In this document: one piece after another, positions 1 through 6,209 of the stretch
How the letters are laid out: the number at the start of each line of letters is the position of its first letter
Position numbering within the stretch: position 1 is the stretch's first letter
Notes under the pieces: generated by a model
Told to the model about the DNA's origin: nothing
The model's input: only the letters and a program-made list of their open reading frames with translations
The model's database searches: none
Translations under genes and position numbers: made by a program
Source: an uncultured Ruminococcus sp.
Lineage (GTDB): Bacteria > Bacillota > Clostridia > Oscillospirales > CAG-272
Direction: 5' to 3'
DNA: 7,125 nucleotides
Assembly (NCBI GenBank): GCA_902783905.1
Contig: CACZSP010000192.1
Span: forward strand, 1 to 7,125

Positions 1-5
1 AACCG

Positions 6-51
6 AAAAAGATCGCGCAAAATCGGCGGAATCCCGCCCGCCGATTTTGCG
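6..51 (-). terminator. Distal hairpin terminator after the solute-binding protein gene
   Basis: A perfect 14-bp inverted repeat (16-29 with 38-51, arm CGCAAAATCGGCGG) encloses an 8-base loop. In the minus direction it is followed, after five bases, by five U's (6-10). The arm has AAAA/TTTT outside a GC-rich core, so a shorter GC stem followed by UUUU could form in either direction. It is the second of two adjacent hairpins downstream of the stop at 102-104. It could also serve a convergent gene left of the window, which cannot be seen. Confidence 0.75.
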
Positions 52-86
52 AGGCTGTAAAAAAGTCGGACTTTTTTTACAGCCTC
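51..86 (-). terminator. Proximal hairpin terminator of the beta-helix/solute-binding protein unit
   Basis: A near-perfect inverted repeat starts 16 bases after the stop codon of the lipoprotein gene. Arm GAGGCTGT (51-58) pairs with ACAGCCTC (79-86), then six A's (59-64) pair with T's (73-78), and a short GT/AC closes a three-base loop. One extra T makes a bulge. On both strands the core is flanked by A-runs and T-runs, so it can act in both directions. It shares base 51 with the next hairpin, giving a tandem terminator. Confidence 0.8.
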
Positions 87-101
87 TGTTCCGGCTGGCG
101 T

Positions 102-1586
102 TTACTGCTGTTTCTGCGCGATCAGCGCGAAATCGTCCAGCGCCTTCTGGGCTGATTTTTTGATCGACTCATAAGACGAAACGTAATTCGGATAGTCGCC
201 TATCATGGCGTTGCGGAGTATGTCGGATACTCCGCCCGGATTGAACACGCTGACGAAATCGAAGGAGAGGTTCTCGAAGATTATATCCAGCGTCTTGTAG
301 TTGTCGGCGTCGCGGGAAACCTTTCCGCGGAGGGTGATCTCGTAAACGGCGGGAACGATATGGTCGTAAGAACAGACTGCCATCGTCTCAAGTATCAGTC
401 CGGTCTCCTCAAGTTCCGCGTCTCCGACATCCGCGTAGGGTACTCCGATACCCGACGGAAGCCAGGTGTTGCAGGTGCTGTAATAGTTCTCCTGATCATC
501 CGTCGCCTTCGGGCAGGGGATGACGGCGAAATCGTCCTCCATATCGCGCATAATGAGAACTCCGTTGACGGTATCGTCCATAAACAGCGCCCGGCCGGGC
601 TTGAAGATCAGAAGATCGTAGTCCTTCGCGCCCTGAGGATTGTTGAGGACGGTGTTGCGGTCGCCGAAGAGCGCCGAGCATTTGTCGATAAGATTCAGAA
701 ACGCCTCGTCTCCGACTGCGATACGGTATCCTCCGTCCTCCTTCTGACGCCCGTCAAGTCCCGCTCCGACGTAGAGCGCGTTGCCGAAGGTCGGATCGAC
801 GACGAGGCCCCAGAAATCGTCCTCGTCCATCACTCCGTCGTTGTTGTAATCGTGCGAAACGTCCTTCATCATCTGCGCAAGCTTTTCGATGGTCCAGCGT
901 CCTTCGAGGACCACCTTGTACGGGTTTTCAAGCTTGTATTCCTCGGCGATCTTCAGGTTCGCCATCATGACGATGGGCGTCTGGTACAGCTGAGGCGAGA
1001 TGGGTCCGGTCGTGAAATAAAGCTTCCCGTACAGCTCCATGTTTTCGGTCATCGATTTGTTCCAGTATTTGCTCTCAAGCGACAGATGAGGGATCGTTTT
1101 CAGATCGCGCAGGTCGCCGTTCGACGTCATCGTGTTGAATCCGTCCGACAGCGAGTTCAGTACGAGATCGTAGGCCTTTTCTCCCGAATTCTTCGTTTTG
1201 TGGACCGAACTGGTGACTTTTTTCCGGTCTTTTTCGGCGATATAGTTCAGCTGGATATTCAGCCGTTCCTCCACCTCCCAGTCGCGCTTCCGGATAGACT
1301 CGTTGATGACCTCTCCGGCGTTGCCCTCGATATAAAAGTTCTGGCGGTCCTCGGTGCTCTGCCCGATAACGGTAAAGACCCGCTTCTGCAGATCGCGCTT
1401 TTCGAGAGTATCGATATACTCGGTGACCGGAGTCGTCTGCTCGACCGTTGCCGACACGCCCTCCGACGCCGCGGGCGCACTTGTCCCGTCGGTCGCGGGA
1501 TCGGGGGTATTTCCGCAGCCGGCGATGATCGCCAGCACCGTCAGGACGGCAATCGCCGCAGCGGCGAACCGTATCTTTCTGCTCAT
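102..1586 (-). CDS. Extracellular solute-binding lipoprotein (ABC transporter type, probably for sugars)
   Basis: A 494-residue protein that probably captures a solute outside the cell and delivers it to an ABC permease. The N-terminus has a basic start (MSRK), a hydrophobic stretch (8-22) and a lipobox IAGC with Cys24 as the expected lipidation site. A Ser/Thr/Ala/Pro-rich linker follows (about 25-56), then the mature domain. At 246-257 it has an EF-hand or dockerin-like calcium loop (D-x-N-x-D-G-x-x-D-x-x-D). Near 328-336 is the FKPGRALF stretch, like the F-x-x-G-x-A-x-F segment common in these proteins. The length is typical of the large solute-binding proteins of Clostridia. The ATG at 1584-1586 is fixed by a long AGGAGGAGGA ribosome site (1591-1600) four bases upstream. 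The stop of the beta-helix gene lies 15 bases upstream, so the two are probably co-translated. No permease or ATPase gene is nearby, so the partner and substrate are unknown. Sugar is inferred from the family and the neighbour only. Confidence 0.88.
   Translation of the reverse strand: MSRKIRFAAAAIAVLTVLAIIAGCGNTPDPATDGTSAPAASEGVSATVEQTTPVTEYIDTLEKRDLQKRVFTVIGQSTEDRQNFYIEGNAGEVINESIRKRDWEVEERLNIQLNYIAEKDRKKVTSSVHKTKNSGEKAYDLVLNSLSDGFNTMTSNGDLRDLKTIPHLSLESKYWNKSMTENMELYGKLYFTTGPISPQLYQTPIVMMANLKIAEEYKLENPYKVVLEGRWTIEKLAQMMKDVSHDYNNDGVMDEDDFWGLVVDPTFGNALYVGAGLDGRQKEDGGYRIAVGDEAFLNLIDKCSALFGDRNTVLNNPQGAKDYDLLIFKPGRALFMDDTVNGVLIMRDMEDDFAVIPCPKATDDQENYYSTCNTWLPSGIGVPYADVGDAELEETGLILETMAVCSYDHIVPAVYEITLRGKVSRDADNYKTLDIIFENLSFDFVSVFNPGGVSDILRNAMIGDYPNYVSSYESIKKSAQKALDDFALIAQKQQ
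816..851 (-). other. EF-hand/dockerin-like calcium loop within the solute-binding protein
   Basis: The codons for residues 246-257 encode a twelve-residue loop with Asp246, Asn248, Asp250, Gly251, Asp254 and Asp257 at the usual ligand positions. It is a single loop without an obvious second one. In related proteins such loops probably stabilise the fold or couple binding to calcium. That role is inference here. Confidence 0.65.
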
Positions 1587-1601
1587 GGATTCCTCCTCCT
1601 A

Positions 1602-2666
1602 TTACTCTCTTTTTTCTTTGATCAGCCCGGCGCCGTCGAAGGCTTCGATATTCTCCGTCACCAGGTTCTTTATTTCACCGACAAGCGATACCGCGTAATA
1701 TCCCCTGCCCCGGACGTTCCTGACCGTTATATTGTAAGTTTCGTCCCCGGTCGCTCTTCGCGTGCCGTACAGGTGAGTATCTCCTATTCGCAGGGCGTAT
1801 ATTCCCCTGTCCATATACGGGGACCCGGCGGACGTGTCGTAAACGCCGTCGACCGTGATATCGTGTATCTTCAGCTCTCCCTGGTTCAGTATCCTGACGA
1901 TGGAACAGAAGGCCGCCGCCCTGACGTTCCTGACGGTCACGTTGTAAATGTCGCCGCATGCTCCCGGCACGTCGAAGGTCTTTTCCAGCGTACCGTTAAG
2001 CGCGGTCAGCGCGACCGTGTCGTCCTCGGTAAATCCGGTGATATTTTCGATCACGATATCGTGGCATCCGCGCCGAAGATCGATCCCGTCGGCGTTTTTG
2101 ACAAGCACCTCGTCGTAGGCGTCGCGCCGCAGTCCGTGATACTCCGCCCCGTCGGCTCCGATCCCGGTATCGTTGGCACAGAAATCGATATTACCGACGT
2201 AACCGTCCGAGCAGCAGATGAAATTCAGTCCCCACCATCTCATATTCCGGCAGAAAAGCCCGGATATCCGGAACCCCCGCACGTTGACGAACAGTAAAAG
2301 ATTGTTCTTCCAAACCGGCGGAAATCCGTTTTTCATCCCGGTCTTTTCGGACAGTCCGTTATAACTGCCGCCGTCCAGCGTCGCGCCGCCGGCGCCGATG
2401 ATACTGATATTCCGGTCTGCGCCCTCTTTCGTTCTTCCCGCTTCGGTATCGAACGAGGCGTTGACGAAAATATTGGAAAAGCACCCGTCCGCCAGCCGCA
2501 GCCGGCATCCGCAAAGCTCCAGGGTAAAATCGGACGGGATCCTGACCGCTCTGTCGATCTCCCAGCAGCCGCGGATAACGGCGCGGCGGGAACCGTTTTT
2601 CAGTCCCTTTTCGATCTGGGCGGTAATATAACCGTATCCGTTTTTTTCAAATACTTCTTCCGACAT
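1602..2666 (-). CDS. GH28-like right-handed beta-helix protein, no signal peptide
   Basis: A 354-residue protein counted from the ATG at 2664-2666. It has repeated short beta-strand rungs ending in Asn (for example IVIENITGF, YNVTVRNVR, YNITVRNVR), typical of a parallel beta-helix. The central part resembles glycoside hydrolase family 28 (polygalacturonase): NADGID at about 191-196 stands where the family has NTDGID, and EDD at 214-216 where it has GDD. I see no clear GHG, and RIL (258-260) may stand in for the family RIK, so the activity is doubtful. There is no signal peptide. About eleven cysteines also fit a cytoplasmic protein acting on imported oligosaccharide, which is inference. An in-frame TTG six bases upstream (2670-2672) is a less likely start: GGGG at about 2675-2678 is eight bases from the ATG but only two from the TTG. 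The ribosome site is weak. The solute-binding protein gene follows after 15 bases. A hairpin with seven U's ends 15 bases upstream of the ATG. Confidence 0.75.
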   Translation of the reverse strand: MSEEVFEKNGYGYITAQIEKGLKNGSRRAVIRGCWEIDRAVRIPSDFTLELCGCRLRLADGCFSNIFVNASFDTEAGRTKEGADRNISIIGAGGATLDGGSYNGLSEKTGMKNGFPPVWKNNLLLFVNVRGFRISGLFCRNMRWWGLNFICCSDGYVGNIDFCANDTGIGADGAEYHGLRRDAYDEVLVKNADGIDLRRGCHDIVIENITGFTEDDTVALTALNGTLEKTFDVPGACGDIYNVTVRNVRAAAFCSIVRILNQGELKIHDITVDGVYDTSAGSPYMDRGIYALRIGDTHLYGTRRATGDETYNITVRNVRGRGYYAVSLVGEIKNLVTENIEAFDGAGLIKEKRE

Positions 2667-2681
2667 TGCCAACGCCCCGTG

Positions 2682-2715
2682 AAAAAAACTCTCGACGGTC
2701 CGCGCGCGAACCGTC
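2682..2715 (-). terminator. Hairpin plus U-run after the zinc-ribbon gene (terminator or attenuator)
   Basis: Arm GACGGT (2694-2699) pairs with ACCGTC (2710-2715). In the minus-strand transcript the stem extends inward by a G-U and two G-C pairs around a four-base loop. Seven U's (2682-2688) follow after a five-base spacer, which is longer than in a textbook intrinsic terminator. It starts 10 bases after the stop of the zinc-ribbon gene and ends 15 bases before the ATG of the beta-helix gene. It may therefore end the upstream unit or regulate readthrough into the downstream one. Confidence 0.6.
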
Positions 2716-2725
2716 CCGTACCGCC

Positions 2726-3133
2726 TTAATTCTGCGGCATCGTCGACGGATCGACGCGTTCGAGGATAAACGAATTCTGGAAAAAGCCTGCCTTCATGTG
2801 GACCTTAAGGCAGACGTTCGTGTCCGACTCGCTGAGTTTTATCACCGGGTCGTTGCACTTGCGGTTCATCCCGCAGACCACGTGGATCTTGTATTCGCCG
2901 TAGGGCAGCGGGAAGGTAAGCGTCTCCCTGTTGCCGATGGCGCCGTAGGGCTGCTCGTTGATATAGATTCCGAAACCGTTGGCTGCGCCGTAGAAATTGC
3001 CCATACGGTAGATTGAGATCGACGCGGGCGCGTCGACACTCAGCGGCGCGGAGCATTGCGGGCAGGCGCCAGACGCCGAAAGGTTTACCGGGTTGCCGCA
3101 GCGCGGACATCTGATTCTGTAGGTTTTTGCCAT
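2726..3133 (-). CDS. Small zinc-ribbon protein with C-terminal beta domain, function unknown
   Basis: A 135-residue protein with no signal peptide and no long hydrophobic segment, so probably cytoplasmic. Residues 9-27 hold two knuckles, CPRC (9-12) and CPQC (24-27), which form a typical zinc ribbon with four Cys ligands. Residues about 38-126 look like one all-beta domain: alternating hydrophobic strands, an IYRMGNFYGAANGFGIYINE segment, a PYGEYKI turn, and an NSFIL end. This resembles the small PEGA/DUF2846-like sandwiches that follow zinc ribbons in other Firmicutes proteins; that is a resemblance by eye, not a search result. Two more cysteines (87, 93) lie in the beta domain. The ATG at 3131-3133 is set by a GGAGGT site seven to eight bases upstream. 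The CCA enzyme gene ends 18 bases before it, so they are probably co-transcribed. I cannot assign a function. Confidence 0.8.
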   Translation of the reverse strand: MAKTYRIRCPRCGNPVNLSASGACPQCSAPLSVDAPASISIYRMGNFYGAANGFGIYINEQPYGAIGNRETLTFPLPYGEYKIHVVCGMNRKCNDPVIKLSESDTNVCLKVHMKAGFFQNSFILERVDPSTMPQN

Positions 3134-3151
3134 TTTTCCGACCTCCGGATT

Positions 3152-4540
3152 TTATTTTTTATTTTTATTATTGTTTTTTTTCTTCTTTTCGGCGTACGCC
3201 AGCGTCTGCCGCAGGGCGCTGTCGCGGTCTATCCCCGCGAGCCGAAGCTTGTGCGAATAGGCGAGTATATCTGAAAAATCCTCTCCCGGCTTATACCCGG
3301 CGGCGATAAGATCGGCACCGGTCACGCAGGGGCGCGACATCGTTTCAGTGAACAGAGCGAAGCGCTCCTCAAGCCAGGGAACCGCGTCGTAGTATTCCCT
3401 CGGAAAGGTCATACCGAGGCAGTCGGCGGTCGCGAGAAGAATCAGATCCGACGGCTCGCAGGACGTGTCGAACATTTTGTTGGTCGATTTGGGAGACGAC
3501 TTTGCAAAAGCGAGAACGTTCGGACGCATGTGGAGCAGGACCATGTTTTTCACGTACGATATGATCTTTTTGTCCGACGTCAGTCTCGACAGGAACGCCG
3601 AAGCGACGCCCACGCCGGCTTCGTCGTGTCCGTAGGAGTGTATGCGGCCGTTAATCTCTTCGGTCGTCATGGGTTTTCCCAGATCGTGACAGAGCGCCGA
3701 AAGCATGAAGGGAAGCGGCCTTTTCGCCCTCTCCCTCATCCCGGCTGCGCTGTCGAGCACCAGCATCGTGTGCACCCAGACGTCGCCCTCCGAGTGGAAG
3801 GACGGGTCCTGCGGGACTCCCGTCAGCGCTTCGATCTCGGGGAACCAGTAAGACAGCTGCCCCGTTTTTTTCAGGAATTCAAAAAACACCGACGGCTTCG
3901 GCGCCGAGATAAGCGCCTTTTTCATTTCGTCGAAAACGCGCTCCGGGGAAAGAGTCGTGATATCGATCCCGGCGCAAAGCTTTTCGGTCGCGGGATCGAC
4001 CGAAAAACCGAGTCGCGCCGAAAACTGCGCGGCCCTCAGCACCCGCAGAGGATCCTCCGGGAAAGAGGCGTCGCTGACGTGGCGGAGAACGCTTTTTTTC
4101 ATATCGTCCAGCCCGCCCCAGAAATCGAGGACTTCCCCGGTCAGAACGTCCTGCATCAGCGCGTTTACCGTGAAATCGCGGCGTTCGGACGCTTTTTTCT
4201 CCCCGATAAAAGGATCCACGAAGGTCTCGAAATCCCGGTGTCCGCGTCCGGTCGCTCTTTCGCGGCGCGGCATGGCGACGTCGATATCGTAACCGCCTAC
4301 GGTGTAAATACCGAATGAAAGCCCGGTCTTTTTTACCGGAGCAAGACTTTCGAGTATTCCGAACAGCTTTTCGGGAGGAAGGGAGTGGACCTCAATATCG
4401 ATATCGGGAGACTCGGAAAGCTCCCTGCCCATCAGTCTGTCCCGGACGAAACCTCCGACGAAATAGGCCCGTCCGCCCTCTTTCGCGACCTCGCCGGCGA
4501 TCCTTTCGGAGACCGAAAGGCGCTCTTCAAAGGTTTTCAT
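3152..4540 (-). CDS. cca: CCA-adding tRNA nucleotidyltransferase with HD domain
   Basis: A 462-residue class II nucleotidyltransferase that adds or repairs the 3'-CCA end of tRNAs in the cytoplasm. In order: the nucleotide-binding GGFVRD (29-34); metal-binding Asp46 and Asp48 in DIDIEV, with Asp85/Asp87 as the third acid; RRDFTVNAL (120-128); EDPLR (162-166), matching the EDxxR nucleotide-selecting motif; and the neck helix LRAAQFSARLGF. An HD domain follows, with His257, His285-Asp286, His305, His337 and Asp373 as likely metal ligands. In family members this domain gives phosphohydrolase activity. The length matches HD-containing bacterial CCA enzymes. A poly(A) polymerase or partial A-adding role cannot be excluded from sequence alone. 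The ATG at 4538-4540 lies inside the end of the upstream gene (14-base overlap) with only a weak A-rich ribosome site, so translation probably depends on coupling. The protein ends in an odd Lys/Asn tail (451-462). Confidence 0.95.
   Translation of the reverse strand: MKTFEERLSVSERIAGEVAKEGGRAYFVGGFVRDRLMGRELSESPDIDIEVHSLPPEKLFGILESLAPVKKTGLSFGIYTVGGYDIDVAMPRRERATGRGHRDFETFVDPFIGEKKASERRDFTVNALMQDVLTGEVLDFWGGLDDMKKSVLRHVSDASFPEDPLRVLRAAQFSARLGFSVDPATEKLCAGIDITTLSPERVFDEMKKALISAPKPSVFFEFLKKTGQLSYWFPEIEALTGVPQDPSFHSEGDVWVHTMLVLDSAAGMRERAKRPLPFMLSALCHDLGKPMTTEEINGRIHSYGHDEAGVGVASAFLSRLTSDKKIISYVKNMVLLHMRPNVLAFAKSSPKSTNKMFDTSCEPSDLILLATADCLGMTFPREYYDAVPWLEERFALFTETMSRPCVTGADLIAAGYKPGEDFSDILAYSHKLRLAGIDRDSALRQTLAYAEKKKKNNNKNKK
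3155..3190 (-). other. A-rich segment encoding the Lys/Asn tail of the CCA enzyme
   Basis: The last twelve codons encode almost only Lys and Asn (EKKKKNNNKNKK), including a run of eight A's on the coding strand (complement at 3174-3181). This is sharply AT-rich against GC-rich surroundings. It sits directly before the ribosome site of the zinc-ribbon gene, so it may also serve as an unstructured ribosome landing region. The homopolymer could cause frameshifts in sequencing or in vivo. Confidence 0.6.
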
Positions 4541-6134
4541 TCTTTTTTCTTAACGCCGGTACCGCCAACACGGCGCAGATAAGCGCCGGAACGAACGCCG
4601 CCGATCCGCAGCCCTTTTTCTTTGCTTCCCCGTCCGGTTCCGAGGTTTCGGGAGCGTCCGTGGAAGGCTCCTCCCCGGTCGTTGTCTCAGGCTCGGTCTC
4701 CGGAACGTCGGGAGCGTAGTTTATCCCGGCTGTATCGACCGGTACGTCGTAGTCCGGCAGCGGCAGTCTCGGTTCGGTGCCGTTTACAAGTCTGTCGTCG
4801 TCCGACGAAAAATCGTAAGTCACGATACCGGATTCGGGAAAAACGTCGGGCTTGCCGCCGTTGGCGAGATCCTGATAAAACAGGTTCTTCTCTGCCATCC
4901 GGTTTACGTACATGACCGCTTCGCCGGTAGCTACCCATTCGGCGGGTATCATCGTTACGGCGTTTATCTTTTCCGCGACTCCGATCTTAACGCGGGCTGC
5001 CGAGTTGGAATCGTCAAGGGCGTAGGTGAACCAGGCGATCGAATCGTCGGCAAGATAGTTGTCCCTGATGCCTATGTTTGCGGCGCCCCTGGCGCTCGAT
5101 TCGCCGAACATGCAGAGATACGCCTTCGTCCCGCTGTTTGCCGTCAGTTTGCCGGCGCCGAGGCAGTATCTTATCCCCGAGTAGTTGCTGTTGCAGTAGG
5201 CGAAGAAATGCGATACGAATCCGCCGGAAGAATTCCCGCCGGTGATAGTGCCCGAATTGACGCAGGCGTAGAGCATGAACTGCTGTGTATCCGTCCCGTA
5301 CGCGTATCCGGCTATTCCGCCCGAATACAGAGCGCCCTTAAGGTCGGCCGAGTTCGCGCAGTAATCGAATCTGAAAGGTGTGAGAGCGAGATTTCCCGAG
5401 CATCCGGCGTATCCCGCGATACCGCCGACGATCTTTCCGCTCTCGATCTCGCCGTAATTTGCGCAGCGGTAGAATGACACGGTATTTCTTCCCGGATTCA
5501 CGACACCCCTGCCGAGAATTCCGCCTGCGATCGTTTCGGTCCCGCGTGCGGTTATGGTTCCGTAGTTGCGGCAGTCGTACGCAGTCAAGTTGTCGCACTG
5601 ACCGATCAGTCCGCCGACGTTGACCGCGGTGGTTTTTTCCTCGCATACTATATTGCCTTTATTCACGCATCCGACGAGAAGCGCGGAACCGGCGTTTCTC
5701 GAAAAGCCGAAGAGACCTCCGGCTTTCCCGCCTTTTTGGGTGCGGACGTTCACGGCCGACGTGACGTTGTACAGTTCGACGTGTGTTATCTGGGTCGCGA
5801 GAGCCCCGGCGTCGCCCGTCGCCTCGACCGTTCCTTCTATCGTCAGATCCCTTACCGTGCCGCCCAACGTCGCGAAAACCGGCGCCGATACCGTCAGCTT
5901 TTTTCCGTTGCCGTTGAGCACTCCTTTGAAAAGAGTGCGGCAGGTGGAATTAAGCGTAATATCGTTTGCCAGATAGTATTCTCCCTCGGCTTTGATCGCC
6001 AGGAATTCCGCCTCGGTCGAGATCGGCTCGCCCGCCGGAACGTACCCCGTTCCGGCTGACGACGGAACCGGCAGAACCGAAAGGACGGCGATCAGCAGGC
6101 AGATAACGACAGGAAAGGTTTTTCCCTTTTTCAT
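4527..6134 (-). CDS. Secreted/surface protein with GLUG-like repeats and C-terminal anchor-like tail
   Basis: A 535-residue exported protein of unknown binding or adhesive role. It has a signal peptide (MKKGK, hydrophobic 7-22, likely cleavage after SSA at 25-27). An N-terminal segment (about 35-110) has the pattern 'I-x-T-x-x-E-F, G-x-Y-Y-L-x-x-D-I, L-x-G-x-G-K' often found before GLUG repeats. Six repeats lie at 139-330. A less repetitive region follows (331-475), then an acidic Pro/Glu/Thr-rich linker (476-503). The tail is KKKGCGS, a 17-residue hydrophobic stretch and RKKNENL. The ATG at 6132-6134 is chosen because GAAGGAG (6144-6150) precedes it, a signal peptide begins there, and a sigma-A promoter ends just upstream. 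A longer frame from TTG 6191 would start inside the -35 box. It is the first gene of the minus-strand unit and overlaps the CCA enzyme start by 14 bases. Confidence 0.85.
   Translation of the reverse strand: MKKGKTFPVVICLLIAVLSVLPVPSSAGTGYVPAGEPISTEAEFLAIKAEGEYYLANDITLNSTCRTLFKGVLNGNGKKLTVSAPVFATLGGTVRDLTIEGTVEATGDAGALATQITHVELYNVTSAVNVRTQKGGKAGGLFGFSRNAGSALLVGCVNKGNIVCEEKTTAVNVGGLIGQCDNLTAYDCRNYGTITARGTETIAGGILGRGVVNPGRNTVSFYRCANYGEIESGKIVGGIAGYAGCSGNLALTPFRFDYCANSADLKGALYSGGIAGYAYGTDTQQFMLYACVNSGTITGGNSSGGFVSHFFAYCNSNYSGIRYCLGAGKLTANSGTKAYLCMFGESSARGAANIGIRDNYLADDSIAWFTYALDDSNSAARVKIGVAEKINAVTMIPAEWVATGEAVMYVNRMAEKNLFYQDLANGGKPDVFPESGIVTYDFSSDDDRLVNGTEPRLPLPDYDVPVDTAGINYAPDVPETEPETTTGEEPSTDAPETSEPDGEAKKKGCGSAAFVPALICAVLAVPALRKKNENL
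4530..4622 (-). other. C-terminal Cys-containing sorting/anchor-like tail
   Basis: Codons 505-535 of the surface protein encode three Lys, then Gly-Cys-Gly-Ser (508-511), about 17 hydrophobic residues (512-528), then Arg-Lys-Lys and a short polar end. The order motif, membrane helix, basic cluster is that of C-terminal protein-sorting signals. The invariant-Cys variants (such as MYXO-CTERM and SYNERG-CTERM) are known families processed by intramembrane proteases. There is no LPxTG. Use as a sorting signal here is inference; a plain membrane anchor fits too. Confidence 0.55.
5145..5720 (-). repeat. Six GLUG-like protein repeats
   Basis: Codons 139-330 of the surface protein. Each unit of 30-35 residues starts with Gly-Gly-(Leu/Ile/Phe), mostly G-G-x-x-G, at 139, 174, 204, 237, 272 and 304. 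Each carries a Cys followed two residues later by Asn or Gly: C156-V-N, C188-R-N, C224-A-N, C259-A-N, C291-V-N and C324-L-G. These match the GLUG motif style of bacterial surface proteins and probably form beta-helix rungs with the Cys stacked. Confidence 0.75.
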
Positions 6135-6143
6135 AAACGGATA

Positions 6144-6150
6144 CTCCTTC
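6144..6150 (-). promoter_or_regulatory. Ribosome binding site that fixes the surface protein start
   Basis: GAAGGAG on the minus strand lies nine bases upstream of the ATG at 6132-6134. It supports this start, with its signal peptide, over the longer open frame that begins at 6191. Confidence 0.85.
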
Positions 6151-6162
6151 TTTATTGATATT

Positions 6163-6191
6163 ATTATACAACAAAGAAAAGTTTTTTTCAA
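6163..6191 (-). promoter_or_regulatory. Sigma-A promoter of the surface protein-cca unit
   Basis: On the minus strand, TTGAAA (6191-6186), a 17-base spacer, and a perfect TATAAT (6168-6163). Transcription would start near 6156 and leave a short leader of about 20 bases containing the ribosome site. The surrounding DNA is AT-rich. Confidence 0.85.
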
Positions 6192-6209
6192 GTTATTCCG
6201 CCCCGGCGC

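Noticed and set aside
360..2297. A 645-codon open frame on the plus strand
   Set aside because: It runs antisense across two well-supported genes, has no recognisable domain, is rich in Arg/Val/Asp/His as antisense frames of GC-rich genes are, and crosses the boundary between the two genes.
2667..2672. TTG start for the beta-helix protein
   Set aside because: It gives only two extra residues, and the nearest G-rich ribosome-like stretch is too close to it. The ATG at 2664-2666 is better spaced.
2720..2800. A promoter for the beta-helix gene inside the end of the zinc-ribbon gene
   Set aside because: The best -10-like sequence (TATCCT on the minus strand) has no matching -35 at the right distance.
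3530..4318. A 262-codon open frame on the plus strand
   Set aside because: It is antisense to the CCA enzyme, whose catalytic motifs are intact. The product is Arg-rich with no family features.
5145..5720. The periodic region as a possible CRISPR or DNA-level repeat array
   Set aside because: The periodicity is at protein level (30-35 codons with variable codons). There are no identical DNA repeats with unique spacers.
6135..6191. A longer start (TTG at 6189-6191) for the surface protein
   Set aside because: This TTG is the first three bases of the -35 box of the gene's own promoter, so it would not be in the transcript. The ribosome site and signal peptide fit the ATG at 6132-6134.
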